DNA of 55,024 bases from Paracoccaceae bacterium (GCA_018223125.1 JAAEZA010000026.1:1-55024); one strand, 5' to 3'; numbered from the stretch's first letter, positions 16,626 to 24,565 are shown. Numbers and translations: made by a program. Notes: generated from the sequence alone by a model not told the origin.

Positions 16626-18029
16626 ATGAAATATTCCGACTACGCCAAATGGACAAACCGCGCGACCCGCTGGATCGAAGACCATTTCGCCACGCTGCGA
16701 AACAAACCCGTCCGCGCACAGACAGCGCCGGGTGACATTGCAGCACGCCTTCCCGCCACACCGCCGGAACAGGCAACAGACATGGAAGCCATTATCGCGG
16801 ATTTTGAAAGGATCGTGCCGGATGGAATTACTCATTGGCAACATCCGCGTTTCTTTGCCTATTTCCCGTCGAACGCCGCCCCTGCCTCGATGATTGCCGA
16901 ACAATTAACCAATGCCATAGCCTCCCAATGCATGCTCTGGCAGACATCACCGGCGGCCACCGAAATCGAAGAAGTCATGATCGACTGGCTGCGTCAGGCC
17001 ATGGGGCTGCCAGAGCCGTTCAAAGGCGTCATTCAGGACAGCGCCAGCAGCGCCACACTTTCTGCGGTTCTGACAATGCGCGAACGGGCCACAGGATTCA
17101 CCGGCAATGATCAGGGCCTGTCCGGTCAGGGCCGGCTTCGGATTTACTGTTCTGCACAGGTCCACAGCTCTGTGGACAAAGCCTGCTGGGTTGCCGGTAT
17201 CGGTCAGGAAAATCTGGTGAAGATCCCCACCAACGCCGAATATCAGATGGACCCCGAGGCCTTGCAGGCCGCGATCTCGGCAGACCGCGCCGCAGGCCAT
17301 ATACCGGCAGGGCTGGTCCTGTGTACCGGCGGCACTTCGATCGGTGCCTGTGATGACCTGCCACCGCTGATTAAAATCGCCAAGGCCGAAGGTCTTTACA
17401 CCCATCTGGACGCCGCATGGGCCGGTTCCGCCATGATCTGCCCCGAATTCCGCCCGCTTTGGGCCGGAGCCGAGGACTGCGACAGTATCGTTTTCAATCC
17501 TCACAAATGGCTGGGCGCGAATTTCGACTGTTCCATCCAGTTCCTGCGGGACGCGGACATCCAGCGCCGCACCATGGGATTGCGCCCCTCCTATCTGGAA
17601 ACACCACAGGCGCAGGAGATTACGAATTTCAACGAATGGACCGTGCCGCTCGGACGGCGGTTCCGCGCGTTAAAGCTCTGGTTCCTGATCCGCGCTTACG
17701 GGCTGGAGGGCTTGCGCAGTCGCATCCGCAACCATGTGGCCTGGACGAAGGAACTGGAAGCCAAACTGCGCGCGCATCCAGATTTCACAATCACCACAGA
17801 CAGCAGGCTGGCCCTCTTTACCTTCCAGTTCACGCCCGCGGGCAAGGACGCAGACGCGGCTTCGGCAGATCTGTTGCAGCGGATCAATGATGATGGCCGG
17901 ATCTATCTGACCCAAACCCTGCACGAAGGCCGCTATGTCATCCGGTTCACCGCCGGGCAGTTCGATTGTACCCGCGAGGATGTGATGACAGCCTATGACG
18001 TGATCACCGAACTGGCAGCTTCGACCTAA
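16626..18029 (+). CDS. PLP-dependent aromatic-L-amino-acid-type decarboxylase
   Basis: 467-residue group II decarboxylase related to DOPA/tryptophan decarboxylase. The PLP lysine is Lys294 in NPHKWLG; the PLP-stacking histidine is in SAQVHSS (His180), and the cofactor aspartate in HLDAAWAGS (Asp262). The loop tyrosine needed for proton transfer in true decarboxylases is present (RPSYLE, Tyr323), which argues against the Phe-type aldehyde synthases. Expected reaction: an aromatic L-amino acid to its amine plus CO2. The 14-bp repeat array lies 131 bp upstream of the start. An MttB-type methyltransferase follows on the same strand after a 254-bp structured leader. Substrate cannot be assigned; it may be a modified amino acid. 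Confidence 0.88.
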   Translation: MKYSDYAKWTNRATRWIEDHFATLRNKPVRAQTAPGDIAARLPATPPEQATDMEAIIADFERIVPDGITHWQHPRFFAYFPSNAAPASMIAEQLTNAIASQCMLWQTSPAATEIEEVMIDWLRQAMGLPEPFKGVIQDSASSATLSAVLTMRERATGFTGNDQGLSGQGRLRIYCSAQVHSSVDKACWVAGIGQENLVKIPTNAEYQMDPEALQAAISADRAAGHIPAGLVLCTGGTSIGACDDLPPLIKIAKAEGLYTHLDAAWAGSAMICPEFRPLWAGAEDCDSIVFNPHKWLGANFDCSIQFLRDADIQRRTMGLRPSYLETPQAQEITNFNEWTVPLGRRFRALKLWFLIRAYGLEGLRSRIRNHVAWTKELEAKLRAHPDFTITTDSRLALFTFQFTPAGKDADAASADLLQRINDDGRIYLTQTLHEGRYVIRFTAGQFDCTREDVMTAYDVITELAAST

Positions 18030-18060
18030 AGGCACAGACAGGCGCGCCCCGAGCCCCGTC

Positions 18061-18146
18061 CAACTCCCGAAAACGACTCTTTTGACGCGAACAGACAAGC
18101 CTGCCCGCTTTTTGAGGCGCAGGCTTGAACCAGTTCGGGAGAGTTG
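18061..18146 (+). ncRNA. Candidate structured RNA in the mttB leader
   Basis: An outer stem pairs CAACTCCCGAA (18061-18071) with TTCGGGAGAGTTG (18134-18146; 11 bp with a 2-nt bulge), enclosing an inner perfect stem AAGCCTGC/GCAGGCTT (18097-18104 with 18119-18126). It starts 31 nt after the decarboxylase stop and ends 137 nt before the methyltransferase start. It has no U-tract, so it is not a simple terminator. It matches no riboswitch class I could recognise. Covariation has not been tested. Confidence 0.4.
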
Positions 18147-18151
18147 CCGCC

Positions 18152-18250
18152 ATGATCGACCTTGATTGGATGACAGCATTGATTTCGCGCACCATCGGTG
18201 CGGATCGCGGTCGCGCGGCGCGGGGATCGCCACGGGAATACAGCCGCTAG
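18152..18250 (+). CDS. Possible 32-aa leader peptide upstream of mttB-like gene
   Basis: A short frame ATG...TAG encoding MIDLDWMTALISRTIGADRG plus 12 mostly basic residues. It starts right after the structured stem, whose 3' arm contains GGGAGAG at 6-nt-plus spacing from the ATG, so folding could hide its ribosome site. It ends 33 bp before the methyltransferase start. No homology is claimed; it may be a chance frame. Confidence 0.25.
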   Translation: MIDLDWMTALISRTIGADRGRAARGSPREYSR

Positions 18251-18283
18251 AATCCGATCCGAAGCTTTCAAGGCAAATACCCT

Positions 18284-19822
18284 ATGTCAGATACACAATC
18301 CCGTCGTTCCGGAGGCCGCGCTGCACGTCAGGCCCTGCGGGCGGCCCCGCTTACTGATGCCATCCGTCCGGTCCGTGCCGGTATGGAAGGCGGCACTTAC
18401 AAACCTCTTTCCGAAGCGGCTGAAAAACGCATTTATCAGGCCGCGCTTGATGCCATGGAACAGATCGGTTTTGCCGATGCGCCGCCTTCGGGTGTGGACA
18501 TCCTGACCAAAGCAGGTGCCATTCTGGGGGATGACGGACGCATCCGTTTTCCCCGTGCCCTGGTCGAAGATATGCTTGCCAAAGCCAACCGCACTGTCAC
18601 GCTGTACGGGCGCGATCCGAAACACGACATGATCCTCTCGGGCAACCGTGTTCATTACGGCACCGCAGGGGCCGCGGTGCATTTGGTCGATGTTGAAAAC
18701 AACGACTACCGCGAATGCACCCTGCAGGATCTTTATGATGCGGCGCGGATTGTCGACCGGCTCGACAACGTCCATTTCCTGCAACGCCCGATGGTCTGTC
18801 GTGACATTCCTGACAATTATGAAATGGACCTGAACACGATTTATGCCTGCTGTTCGGGCACGACGAAACACGTTGGCACCTCTTTCACCGAGCCGTCGTT
18901 CATGAAAGGCGCCTTCGAGCTGATCTATGAAATTGCCGGCGGCGAGGACGCCTTTCGCGCCCGTCCCTTCATCTCAAACTCCAACTGTTTCGTCGTTCCA
19001 CCGATGAAATTTGCAACGGAATCCTGTGAGGTGATGGAACACTGTGTGCGCGGCGGAATGCCGGTCCTGTTGCTTTCAGCCGGTCAGGCAGGGGCCACCG
19101 CCCCCGCCCCGATCGCAGGCGCCATTGTGCAGGCGGTGGCGGAATGTCTGGCCGGTATGGTCTATGTCAACGCAATGGCACCGGGGCATCCTACTATCTT
19201 TGGCACATGGCCGTTCGTGTCGGATCTGCGCACCGGCGCCATGTCGGGCGGCTCTGGCGAGCAAGCCCTGTTGACAGCAGCCTGCGCACAGATGCACCAT
19301 TTCCTTGGCTTGCCGGGCGGTGCTGCGGCAGGCATTGCCGATGCAAAAATGCCGGATATGCAGGCCGGTTACGAACAGGCCCATTCCAACGTCATGGCGG
19401 GACTGGCCGGTCTGAACATGGTTTATGAGGCCGTCGGAATGCACGCCTCCCTGCTGGGGTTCTGCCTTGAAAGCCTGATTATCGGAGACGATCTTCTGGG
19501 CCAGTCCCTGCGCTGTGTCCGCGGCATTGAAGTGAACGAGGATACCGTCTCCCTTGATGTCATCCGTTCGGTCTGTCTGGACGGTCCAGGGCACTATCTC
19601 GGCTCGGCGCAAACCCTGTCCCTTATGCAGACGGAATACATCTACCCCGCTCTCGGGGATCGCAGTTCTCCGAAGGAATGGGCCGAACTGGGCAAGCCCG
19701 ACCTGATCCGGAAAGCCATCAAACGCAAGAATGAAATTCTGGCCGAGCCTTCCAAAGCACGGTTTGATCCGCAAACCGATGCGGCAATCCGCGCGGCTTT
19801 CACAATCCATTTGCCCGCCTGA
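18284..19822 (+). CDS. MttB-family (trimethylamine methyltransferase-like) protein
   Basis: 512-residue TIM-barrel member of the MttB superfamily, which moves a methyl group from a quaternary or tertiary amine to a corrinoid protein. Recognisable blocks: GTAGAAVHLVD, GTTKHVGTSF, SNCFVVPPMKF, LLLSAGQAGATAP, GTWPFVSDLRTGAMSGGS and GPGHYLGS. There is no in-frame amber codon, so this is the non-pyrrolysine branch (as MtgB/MtpB for betaines). No MttC-type corrinoid protein, second methyltransferase or reactivase is adjacent. The basic N-terminus (RRSGGRAARQALRAAPL) is typical of Rhodobacterales homologues. Cobalamin genes are in the window but not linked. Candidate substrates are glycine betaine or another betaine; carnitine genes 12 kb away would supply glycine betaine. 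Confidence 0.87.
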   Translation: MSDTQSRRSGGRAARQALRAAPLTDAIRPVRAGMEGGTYKPLSEAAEKRIYQAALDAMEQIGFADAPPSGVDILTKAGAILGDDGRIRFPRALVEDMLAKANRTVTLYGRDPKHDMILSGNRVHYGTAGAAVHLVDVENNDYRECTLQDLYDAARIVDRLDNVHFLQRPMVCRDIPDNYEMDLNTIYACCSGTTKHVGTSFTEPSFMKGAFELIYEIAGGEDAFRARPFISNSNCFVVPPMKFATESCEVMEHCVRGGMPVLLLSAGQAGATAPAPIAGAIVQAVAECLAGMVYVNAMAPGHPTIFGTWPFVSDLRTGAMSGGSGEQALLTAACAQMHHFLGLPGGAAAGIADAKMPDMQAGYEQAHSNVMAGLAGLNMVYEAVGMHASLLGFCLESLIIGDDLLGQSLRCVRGIEVNEDTVSLDVIRSVCLDGPGHYLGSAQTLSLMQTEYIYPALGDRSSPKEWAELGKPDLIRKAIKRKNEILAEPSKARFDPQTDAAIRAAFTIHLPA

Positions 19823-19832
19823 ATCTATTACG

Positions 19833-19872
19833 TGCCCCCGTATGAGAAACACATCTTTCCATTACGGGGGCA
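19833..19872. promoter_or_regulatory. Inverted repeat before the marR-like start
   Basis: Perfect 10-bp inverted repeat TGCCCCCGTA (19833-19842) and TACGGGGGCA (19863-19872) separated by 20 bp, in the 59 bp between the mttB-like stop and the GTG start of the MarR-family gene. As DNA it could be an operator; as RNA the 3' arm (GGGGGCAGAAG) overlaps the likely ribosome-binding site. No T-run follows, so it is not a typical terminator. Confidence 0.55.
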
Positions 19873-19881
19873 GAAGTTATA

Positions 19882-20349
19882 GTGAACGTGTTAGATAGTT
19901 TCAGACAGGCACACCGCTACATGAGCAAATTCTTCGTCAAGACAGATGAATCCCTCCCCATTATGCTGCTTCGCGCGCGAGAGGCCGTGATGTGCCGGAT
20001 ACGGCCTTTCCTGATAAAACACGACCTGTCAGAGCAACAATGGCGGGTCCTGCGCATACTGGACGAAGTCGGCCCATTGGAACCTACCGAACTCGGGGAA
20101 CGCTGCATGGTGCTTACCCCAAGTCTGACCCGTATTCTTTCCCTGCTGGAAAAGCGCCAGATGATCCGTCGCGAACAGCACCCCACGGACCGGCGTAAAC
20201 AGATCATCCACCTGGCCGAACCGGGCCATGATGTCATCGGAAAAATTGCGCCCGAGGCCCAGAAAATCTATGAGGATCTGGAAGAGCATTTCGGAAAACC
20301 ACAGATGATCAACCTGTTGAACAAGTTGAAAAAACTATCCGAATTCTAG
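19882..20349 (+). CDS. MarR/HpaR-family transcriptional regulator
   Basis: 155-residue winged-helix regulator. The segments LSEQQWRVLRIL, LEPTELGERCMVLTPSLTRIL and the wing RREQHPTDRRKQ follow the order of MarR proteins, most like the homoprotocatechuate regulator HpaR/HpcR. Such proteins usually repress catabolic genes and are released by an aromatic or phenolic ligand. I use the GTG at 19882, preceded by GGGGGCAGAAG; an internal ATG at 19921 is the alternative. It lies between the MttB-like and lyase genes and overlaps the convergent lyase by 4 bp at the 3' ends. It is the only regulator within the block bounded by the 14-bp arrays and thus the first candidate to bind them, though this is inference. 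Confidence 0.88.
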   Translation: MNVLDSFRQAHRYMSKFFVKTDESLPIMLLRAREAVMCRIRPFLIKHDLSEQQWRVLRILDEVGPLEPTELGERCMVLTPSLTRILSLLEKRQMIRREQHPTDRRKQIIHLAEPGHDVIGKIAPEAQKIYEDLEEHFGKPQMINLLNKLKKLSEF

Positions 20350-21689
20350 GCGTTCTCGCCCCCCTGTTCCGCAACCATCCCGCAAAATCGCCTGACAATT
20401 TCTTCGGTTTCTCCAAGAGCGGTCTTCACGTCAAACACGCGGTCCCAATCAATTGCAATAACTGTTTCGCGCGCCATAACAGCGCGAAGCGACTCGCCGG
20501 TTTCAGCCGCTTTGGCACAGGCGGATTTGGTCAGTGCGCGGGCATCAGCCAGCGGCATATGTTCAGCCAGCGCAAAACTCGCCGCTTCGGCCATCATCAA
20601 ACCCTTTGTGTCCTTAAATACAGCGGCCAGCTTCTCCGGTTCCACGCTTAAGGACTTTGACAACTCAAGACCATGACGCAGCGCAGCACCTGTGGCCACA
20701 ATCAGAGAAGGAAGCGAAAGCCATTCCTGCGACCAGGCTGCACCGTCCCGTTCCTGCGCGTGAAACGCCGCGCCTGCGACCTGCCCGGCAAGCCCCTGCC
20801 CCTGTCGGGCCAGCGCCAGCATCGCCTCTGCTCCGGTCGGATTGGCTTTGTGGGGCATCGTGCTGGACCCGCCACCGGCACCGGCCCGCAGTCCGTCCCC
20901 GATCTGCGCTGACAACAAAAGATCCTGCGCCATCTTGCCAACAGACCCGCAAATCAGACCGCACAGGTTTGCCAGTTCGCAAATTCCGTCCCGCGCCGAA
21001 TGCCATGGCAGTTCCGCACGACCAAGCCCAAGCTCATCCGCAAGCGCATCCGCCGTTTCCATCCCCCGCCCTTCAAAAGCAGAGAGATTTCCGGACGCAC
21101 CGGCAAGCGAAACCACCAGCACGCGCGGGCGCAGTTCCGCCAGCCGCTGGCGGTGGCGCAAAAACGGCGCCCCCCAGCCTGCGATCCGCGCACCAAGTGC
21201 TGTCGGTGTGGCAATCTGGTGGCGCGTGCGCGCACCCATCGGGGTGGATTTAAAGGCTTCGGCCTGCGCCGCCAGCGTATCCAGCAATGATGCAAGCCGA
21301 GCGTCCAGAGTATCGAGCACGCGACGCAGACGTAGAACCAGTGCGGTATCTATAATATCTTGCGAGGTCGCCCCTTTGTGCAGATAGGCGCTGTGCTCCG
21401 GTGCTTGCATTTCCGTTGCAAAAGCCGAAACCAGCGCAGGTACGACCACACCGTCCCGCGCAACACCGGCGGCCAGATGTCCGGGGTCGATCAGCACTTC
21501 ACGGGCCATGCGGTTGATGATCTCTCCGCTTTCCTGCGGGATCGTGCCAAGTTTGCCTTGCGCGGCGGCGAGCGCCCCTTCCACCAGCAACATCGCGCGG
21601 ACTTCGGCGCTGTCCGAAAACAACACCGAAAGTTCGCTGTCCCCGAACAACCCTTTGAACATTTGCCCTTCGGCCAGAGAAATCGCCAT
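20346..21689 (-). CDS. Fumarase/ASL-superfamily lyase (PcaB-like)
   Basis: 447-residue member of the aspartase/fumarase superfamily, closest in pattern to 3-carboxy-cis,cis-muconate cycloisomerase and adenylosuccinate lyase. The superfamily signature GGSSTMPHKANPTGAE is present, as are KGATSQDIIDTAL and GARTRHQIATPT; these supply the catalytic serine loop and the histidine. The protocatechuate genes that normally accompany pcaB are absent here, so another substrate is possible. The start is uncertain: ATG 21689 has no clear ribosome site, and ATG 21662 follows AAGGG at short spacing. It is divergent from the HSL esterase, with the three-unit array in the gap, 246 bp from this start. Confidence 0.82.
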   Translation of the reverse strand: MAISLAEGQMFKGLFGDSELSVLFSDSAEVRAMLLVEGALAAAQGKLGTIPQESGEIINRMAREVLIDPGHLAAGVARDGVVVPALVSAFATEMQAPEHSAYLHKGATSQDIIDTALVLRLRRVLDTLDARLASLLDTLAAQAEAFKSTPMGARTRHQIATPTALGARIAGWGAPFLRHRQRLAELRPRVLVVSLAGASGNLSAFEGRGMETADALADELGLGRAELPWHSARDGICELANLCGLICGSVGKMAQDLLLSAQIGDGLRAGAGGGSSTMPHKANPTGAEAMLALARQGQGLAGQVAGAAFHAQERDGAAWSQEWLSLPSLIVATGAALRHGLELSKSLSVEPEKLAAVFKDTKGLMMAEAASFALAEHMPLADARALTKSACAKAAETGESLRAVMARETVIAIDWDRVFDVKTALGETEEIVRRFCGMVAEQGGENA

Positions 21690-21934
21690 AATCGCACCCG
21701 TTTTTCAATTTGGCGCGACCATACATTTTGCAGTTCCGGAGGTCATCCCGAATTTTAAGAAAGTATGCACGGGATTGTCCTGCCGATATCACAGGGAAGC
21801 GCAGGGTAGGTTGACTTGCCACAGACCTGTCCGCGCGACCGGCCATGCGCATCGGGATATGCGGAAAGGCCGGAATTCATCGCATGTCAATACATTGAAA
21901 ATACGTGCAAAACACCGTTAACATACTGCATATA

Positions 21935-21976
21935 TGAAGCTTCATATTAGAAGCTTCTTAAATGAAGCTTCAAGGT
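21935..21976. repeat. Three-unit 14-bp operator-like array (array B)
   Basis: Decamers TGAAGCTTCA (21935), AGAAGCTTCT (21949) and TGAAGCTTCA (21963) at an exact 14-bp pitch with AT-rich spacers, all three perfectly palindromic. It lies in the 342-bp gap between the divergent lyase (-) and esterase (+), 55 bp before the esterase ATG. The rest of the gap shows no other gene or clear structure. Same unit as at 16426 and 23612. Confidence 0.85.
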
Positions 21977-22031
21977 TAACTGTTCATTAGGAAAGTCTTG
22001 CAGCGCCCCGCGACCGGTCCTAAGTTGTGGC

Positions 22032-22949
22032 ATGGATTATTCAAAGCATATCGACGCCGAAACATGGGATTTCATCAATAAAACGGCCGAGTATTACCCG
22101 CCGGATACGGTAGAAAGTACCATCGAACAACAGCGCGAAATCTATGACACCATGTGCCGCGCCTTTTTCACCGGCTACCCCGATGGCGTCAGCGCAACGG
22201 ATCACATGATCGGCCATATTCCCACCCGCCAGTACACTTGCGGCGGCTCTGCAACGACCGTAATGTATTTTCACGGCGGCGGCTTTGTGGTCGGGGGGCT
22301 CGACTCCCATGACGATGTTTGCGCCGAAATCTGCGAGCGCACCGGAATGGATGTGGTTTCGGTCGATTACCGCATGGCGCCGGAGCATAAACACCCCGCA
22401 ATGTTCGACGACTGCCTTGCAGCGACAAACCATATTCTGGAGACCCGCAAAGGGCCGGTCATTCTGGCCGGTGACAGTGCCGGCGGCAATCTCGGGGCAA
22501 CGGTCAGCCACCGGCTGCGCCATGATCCGCGTCTGATTGGTCAGGTCCTGATCTATCCGGGGCTCGGCGGGGACATTGATGCAGGCTCCTTCCTGACCCA
22601 CGCCAATGCGCCGATGCTGACACGGGATGAAATCCTGTTCTATGAAGGTGTTCGCTATGACGGACCAAAGCCCACAAATGATCCTACAGCTGTGCCGCTT
22701 CAGGACACCGATTTCTCGAATCTGCCCCCTACAGTTCTGATATCTGCGGAATGCGACCCGATCACCGACGGTTGTCGTGACTACCGCGATGCGCTGACAG
22801 CCGCCGGTTGCAAGGTCGTCTGGTTCAATGAAACCGGTCTGATCCACGGCTACCTGCGCGGGCGTCATACCGTCAAACGGGCACGGGACAGCTTTGACAG
22901 GGTCATCGCCGCGCTGAACGCCCTTGCACGGCGTGACTGGCCCTATTGA
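22032..22949 (+). CDS. HSL-family alpha/beta hydrolase (esterase)
   Basis: 305-residue hydrolase of the hormone-sensitive-lipase (esterase family IV) type. The oxyanion motif HGGG is at residues 81-84, the nucleophile elbow GDSAGG at 147-152 (Ser149), the acid in SAECDPITDG, and the histidine in GLIHGY. No signal peptide, so cytoplasmic. It opens a rightward pair with a sulfotransferase 24 bp downstream. Array B lies 55 bp upstream of its ATG, a position fitting direct control. The substrate ester or amide is unknown; kynurenine-formamidase-like activity is possible within this fold but not supported by a specific motif. Confidence 0.87.
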   Translation: MDYSKHIDAETWDFINKTAEYYPPDTVESTIEQQREIYDTMCRAFFTGYPDGVSATDHMIGHIPTRQYTCGGSATTVMYFHGGGFVVGGLDSHDDVCAEICERTGMDVVSVDYRMAPEHKHPAMFDDCLAATNHILETRKGPVILAGDSAGGNLGATVSHRLRHDPRLIGQVLIYPGLGGDIDAGSFLTHANAPMLTRDEILFYEGVRYDGPKPTNDPTAVPLQDTDFSNLPPTVLISAECDPITDGCRDYRDALTAAGCKVVWFNETGLIHGYLRGRHTVKRARDSFDRVIAALNALARRDWPY

Positions 22950-22973
22950 TCCGGCAGGAGCAAGCCCCCCACC

Positions 22974-23579
22974 ATGATGATCGACTATGAACGCAAACTG
23001 GTGTTTCTGTCCAATCGCAAGGTTGCGTCTACCTCCATGGAACGCGCTCTTGGTCAGATCAAAGGCATGGCGCGGATGAATGGCAATCCGGTTCTAAAAC
23101 ATGTGGATTTCACCCGTTACAAGCGGATGGAACAGCCCCTGCGAACCAGAGGGTTCACCACAATCACCGTGGTGCGAGAACCGTTTAACAAAGCCGTCAG
23201 CTGGTATAAATTCCGCGCCCGACCGGAGTTGAAGGGCGATCCCCGCTATGTCGGGCATCTGGATTTCGAAACATTTCTGAACAACTTCATTTCCGGCAAA
23301 AGCGGTTGGGCCATGGAGTTCCTCGACAATCTGTTTTGCATTGACAATCGCAGTGGGGAGTCCGTGGACATCATTCACAAATACGAAAACCTCGGCGCAT
23401 TCGAAACCCTGCTGCGCAACATCTACGGTGAAGACTTCACCCTGCCGCATCTGAATGTATCCGCTGCCGTTGCTGAAACCGATTATTCCACTCATCGTGC
23501 AGGCTACGAAGCTGCCTTTCCGGAGGCTTTTGAATGGTACCGCGCCCTTCCCGAAGCTGCTGTAAAAATCAATATATAG
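22974..23579 (+). CDS. Sulfotransferase family 2-like protein
   Basis: 201-residue protein with features of PAPS-dependent sulfotransferases: a 5'-phosphosulfate-binding loop in SNRKVASTSME near the N-terminus and a 3'-phosphate segment TVVREPFNKAVSWYKFR at about residues 63-79. The protein is short compared with most sulfotransferases (250-300), but seems complete. Two adjacent ATGs start it; the ribosome site is weak. It is cotranscribed with the esterase by position (24 bp). Its acceptor is unknown. Array C lies 32 bp past its stop codon. Confidence 0.75.
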   Translation: MMIDYERKLVFLSNRKVASTSMERALGQIKGMARMNGNPVLKHVDFTRYKRMEQPLRTRGFTTITVVREPFNKAVSWYKFRARPELKGDPRYVGHLDFETFLNNFISGKSGWAMEFLDNLFCIDNRSGESVDIIHKYENLGAFETLLRNIYGEDFTLPHLNVSAAVAETDYSTHRAGYEAAFPEAFEWYRALPEAAVKINI

Positions 23580-23611
23580 GGGTGCCGCGCCGCCCGATCA
23601 CCCTGCAAATA

Positions 23612-23639
23612 TGAAGCGTCTTGTATGACGCTTCATATT
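23612..23639. repeat. Two-unit 14-bp array (array C)
   Basis: TGAAGCGTCT at 23612 and TGACGCTTCA at 23626, again 14 bp apart; the first unit is the reverse-complement form of the GACGC half. Unlike arrays A and B it lies between the 3' ends of convergent genes (sulfotransferase and phosphodiesterase-like), with no annotated promoter. The 149-bp gap shows no other recognisable feature. Confidence 0.75.
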
Positions 23640-23728
23640 CATGGTGCCAGAAATTTCCCCAATAAAAACAGCCCCCTACCCTTTCAAGGCGGCCGTCACA
23701 GGCACCAGCGATTTACGCTACCGATCCG

Positions 23729-24565
23729 TCAGGTCAGAAACGGTTTCGCTTTCATCGTTTCAGGAACTTCTGCCCCCAACCTTGTCAGGATTGTCGGGGC
23801 AAGCTGTACCTGCTCCAGCACCGTATCTGCAGATGGCCCCGCCGCCTCGCCAAAATAATAGAGCGCAAATTCCTGTTGCAGCGGCGAACGGCCCCCGTGA
23901 TGGCCCCGCTCGTCCTGCCCGTGATCTGCCGTCACGATGATCTCATAGCCCGCCGCCCGCCATCTTGGCAGGAAGGGCGCAAGCATCTCGTCCATTATGA
24001 AACAAGCACCGTCCATTTCTTCACTTTCGTGAAAGTAGCGATGCCCCATACTGTCCAGCGTACAGGTGTGTAGCATTCCATAGTCCAGCCCGAACCGCAT
24101 ACACAGATTGGTCAGCGTGCCAAACAGGTCCAGATCGCAGGGTGTCATCTGGTTGGCACGACCATAGCCTGTCATTGTGTGAAAGCGCCCGTGGTTGATG
24201 GTTTCGCTGTCCGGCTCGTCGTATTCCACGTCCCGAACATTATCAAAAGGCGAACGGTTGAAGAATTCGGACCAGAAGGAATGGGCTACGGCCCCCGTTA
24301 CCCCGCCAGCCTGACGCACCTGCGAAAACACGTCAGGATGTTTCAGGCGAAAGACATTGCCATTGCCGGTGCAGCCATGCTCCGCAGGCACAACGCCAGT
24401 ATGGATCGAGGCATAACAACTTGCTGAAATCGAGGGCAGGACAGAGCGCATCTTCCATTTCTGCGCATTGCCCGCGTCAACATGGCCTTCCAGATTGCCA
24501 AACAACCGGGACCAGTTACGCCAGGGTACGCCGTCCAGAATAATCAGTAGCAGTTTGGTCTTCAT
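23729..24565 (-). CDS. Alkaline phosphatase-superfamily phosphodiesterase-like protein
   Basis: 278 residues resembling nucleotide pyrophosphatase/type I phosphodiesterase and phosphonoacetate hydrolase-like enzymes. The N-terminal metal aspartate is in IILDGVPW, a candidate nucleophile serine in SISASCYASIHTG, metal ligands in TADHGQDERGHHGG. No signal peptide is seen, so it probably acts in the cytoplasm. It is 88 bp downstream of the ABC transporter ATPase on the same strand and is probably the last gene of that operon, suggesting that the imported compound may carry a phosphate ester. Its exact substrate is unknown. Confidence 0.75.
   Translation of the reverse strand: MKTKLLLIILDGVPWRNWSRLFGNLEGHVDAGNAQKWKMRSVLPSISASCYASIHTGVVPAEHGCTGNGNVFRLKHPDVFSQVRQAGGVTGAVAHSFWSEFFNRSPFDNVRDVEYDEPDSETINHGRFHTMTGYGRANQMTPCDLDLFGTLTNLCMRFGLDYGMLHTCTLDSMGHRYFHESEEMDGACFIMDEMLAPFLPRWRAAGYEIIVTADHGQDERGHHGGRSPLQQEFALYYFGEAAGPSADTVLEQVQLAPTILTRLGAEVPETMKAKPFLT

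Noticed and set aside
18061-18146. Glycine riboswitch
   Set aside because: GGGAGAG is superficially like the aptamer core, but the conserved CCGAAGG-type segment and tandem arrangement are missing.
18284-19822. Pyrrolysine-containing MttB
   Set aside because: No in-frame UAG; the frame is continuous to a TGA stop, and no pyl genes are seen.
20346-21689. Calling the lyase a true PcaB of protocatechuate catabolism
   Set aside because: No pcaCDGHIJ genes are nearby; only superfamily membership is supported.
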